Origin: DASWHK01 sp036398215
GTDB taxonomy: Bacteria > Acidobacteriota > UBA890
NCBI GenBank assembly: GCA_036398215.1
Contig: DASWHK010000018.1
Coordinates: 1-14,016 of the forward strand
Direction: 5' to 3'
DNA: 14,016 bases
Shown: positions 13,076 through 14,016 of the stretch, piece after piece
How positions within the stretch are numbered: position 1 is the first letter of the stretch
How the letters are laid out: each line of letters begins with the position of its first letter
Made by a program: the position numbers and the translations under genes
Notes under the pieces: generated by a model
What the model was told of the DNA's origin: nothing
The model's input: only the letters and a program-made list of their open reading frames with translations
Databases searched by the model: none

Positions 13076-14016
13076 GTGTCAGGATCCATGCCGCTCCCCC
13101 CACCGGGGCGATCTGGATCGCCAGGGTCCGGCTATCTGCTCGCCATCGCCTTCACGGCGGCCGCCGTCGCGGCCCGCTGGATCTTCGATCCCTGGCTGGG
13201 CGAGCAAGCGGCCCTGATCACCCTACCCGCGGCGGTGGCAGCCGCGGCCTGGGTGGGGGGCTGGCCGGCCGCGGTGCTCGCCGCCGTCCTCGGCTACGCC
13301 GCCTGCGCGTATCTTTTCATCGGACCCAGCGGTGGCTTCGGGTTCTACGGCATCGCCGGTGTCTTCCTCCTGGCGACCTACGCCGTCTCGTCCGTCGTGA
13401 TCATCTCTCTCGCGGAGGCCCTACGAGCGCTTGCAGAACGCGACAAGAGAGCGCTGTTCGATCGCAAGCGCGCGGGGGAGGCCAGCGCGCTGCTCGCCAA
13501 CATCGTCGAGACGTCGGATGACACGATCGTCAGCAAGACACTGGACGGAGTCATTCTGTCGTGGAACGCCGGCGCCGAGCGCCTTTTCGGCTACGCGGCC
13601 GCCGAGGCGATCGGCCAGTCGATCACTCTGATCATTCCCGAGGAGCTGCGGCAGGAGGAGCTCTCGATCCTGGGGCGCTTGCGGCGCGGCGAGCGCATCG
13701 AACACTTCGAAACGGTTCGCGTCGCCAAGGACGGCCGGCGGGTCGACGTCTCGCTCACGGTCTCTCCGATCCGGGATGACGAGGGCGAGATCGTCGGCGC
13801 CTCCAAGATCGCCCGCGACATCACCGATCGCAAGCGCGCCGAGCAGGCGCTGCGCGACGCCGACCGCCGCAAGACCGAGTTCCTGGCGACGCTGGCCCAC
13901 GAGTTGCGCAACCCGCTGGCGCCGATCCGCAACTCGCTGGAGATCATCAAGCGGGCCGATGGTGATCGGGACCTCCTCCGGCGGGGCCGCGACGCGATCG
14001 AACGGCAGGTGGGGCA
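13076..14016 (+). CDS. Sensor histidine kinase, DUF4118-like membrane domain, PAS, HisKA (partial, runs off right edge)
   Basis: 313 codons plus 2 nt are visible; the ATPase domain and any receiver domain lie beyond the window. Residues 19-113 form four hydrophobic segments (about 20-36, 46-62, 64-83, 90-113) with an AAAAWVGGWPAAVLAAVLGY signature (55-74), as in the DUF4118 membrane module known from KdpD-type and other sensor kinases. A short helical linker (114-135) leads to a PAS domain (about 136-250) with TSDDTIVSKTLDGVILSWN (146-164), AGAERLFGYAAAEAIGQ (165-181), and the C-terminal GASKIARDITDRKRAEQ (241-257). The HisKA dimerisation helix follows, with the phospho-acceptor His275 in FLATLAHELRNPLAPI (269-284). 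The GTG start at 13076 is set by the ribosome site. It is divergent from ugd with a 187-nt gap, so it may sense a membrane or soluble signal and perhaps control the cluster, but no partner regulator is visible. Confidence 0.9.
   Translation, partial: MSGSMPLPPPGRSGSPGSGYLLAIAFTAAAVAARWIFDPWLGEQAALITLPAAVAAAAWVGGWPAAVLAAVLGYAACAYLFIGPSGGFGFYGIAGVFLLATYAVSSVVIISLAEALRALAERDKRALFDRKRAGEASALLANIVETSDDTIVSKTLDGVILSWNAGAERLFGYAAAEAIGQSITLIIPEELRQEELSILGRLRRGERIEHFETVRVAKDGRRVDVSLTVSPIRDDEGEIVGASKIARDITDRKRAEQALRDADRRKTEFLATLAHELRNPLAPIRNSLEIIKRADGDRDLLRRGRDAIERQVG

Noticed and set aside
13421..13900. Minus-strand open frame of 159 codons under the sensor kinase
   Set aside because: It is antisense to the PAS and HisKA coding region, has no motif and no ribosome site that stands out.
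1..14016. CRISPR arrays, insertion sequences, integrase or phage genes, toxin-antitoxin pairs
   Set aside because: No regularly spaced repeats, transposase motifs, terminal inverted repeats or short paired genes were seen; the window is almost fully occupied by the glycan cluster and the kinase.

Overview
The window is a slice of a very GC-rich (roughly 70%) bacterial chromosome. It carries most of a surface-polysaccharide or glycoconjugate biosynthesis cluster plus the start of a divergently transcribed sensor kinase. No marker gene fixes the taxon. The GC content, third-position G/C bias and protein styles fit a high-GC Gram-negative-type lineage such as Acidobacteriota, a deltaproteobacterial group or an alphaproteobacterium; this is a weak inference only.

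Layout. Ten genes lie head to tail on the minus strand from about 12888 down past position 1, with gaps of 2 to 34 nt or 1 to 4 nt overlaps, so they look like one operon. In transcription order they are: UDP-glucose 6-dehydrogenase (ugd); a methyltransferase with a long N-terminal coiled coil; a GT4 glycosyltransferase; a divergent GT4-like glycosyltransferase; an 895-residue multi-membrane GT-C-type transferase with a soluble C-terminal domain; two different GT2 enzymes, each with two C-terminal membrane helices; a lysylphosphatidylglycerol-synthase-TM/UPF0104 family membrane protein; another GT4; and the N-terminal 174 residues of a further GT4 that runs off the left edge.

The 187-bp region 12889-13075 separates the cluster from a plus-strand sensor histidine kinase (DUF4118-like membrane domain, PAS, HisKA), which runs off the right edge. 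This short region holds three inverted repeats, one terminator-like, and a plausible minus-strand -10 element.

How the genes may work together (inference). Ugd supplies UDP-glucuronate. The GT4 enzymes build a glycan in the cytoplasm. The coiled-coil methyltransferase may decorate or cap it. The GT2 enzymes with C-terminal helices probably load single sugars onto polyprenyl phosphate. The UPF0104-type protein is a candidate for moving or handling that lipid-linked sugar, and the GT-C protein could transfer it on the periplasmic side. No Wzx, Wzy, ABC exporter or initiating phosphoglycosyl transferase is present in this window, so export and initiation must be encoded outside it.
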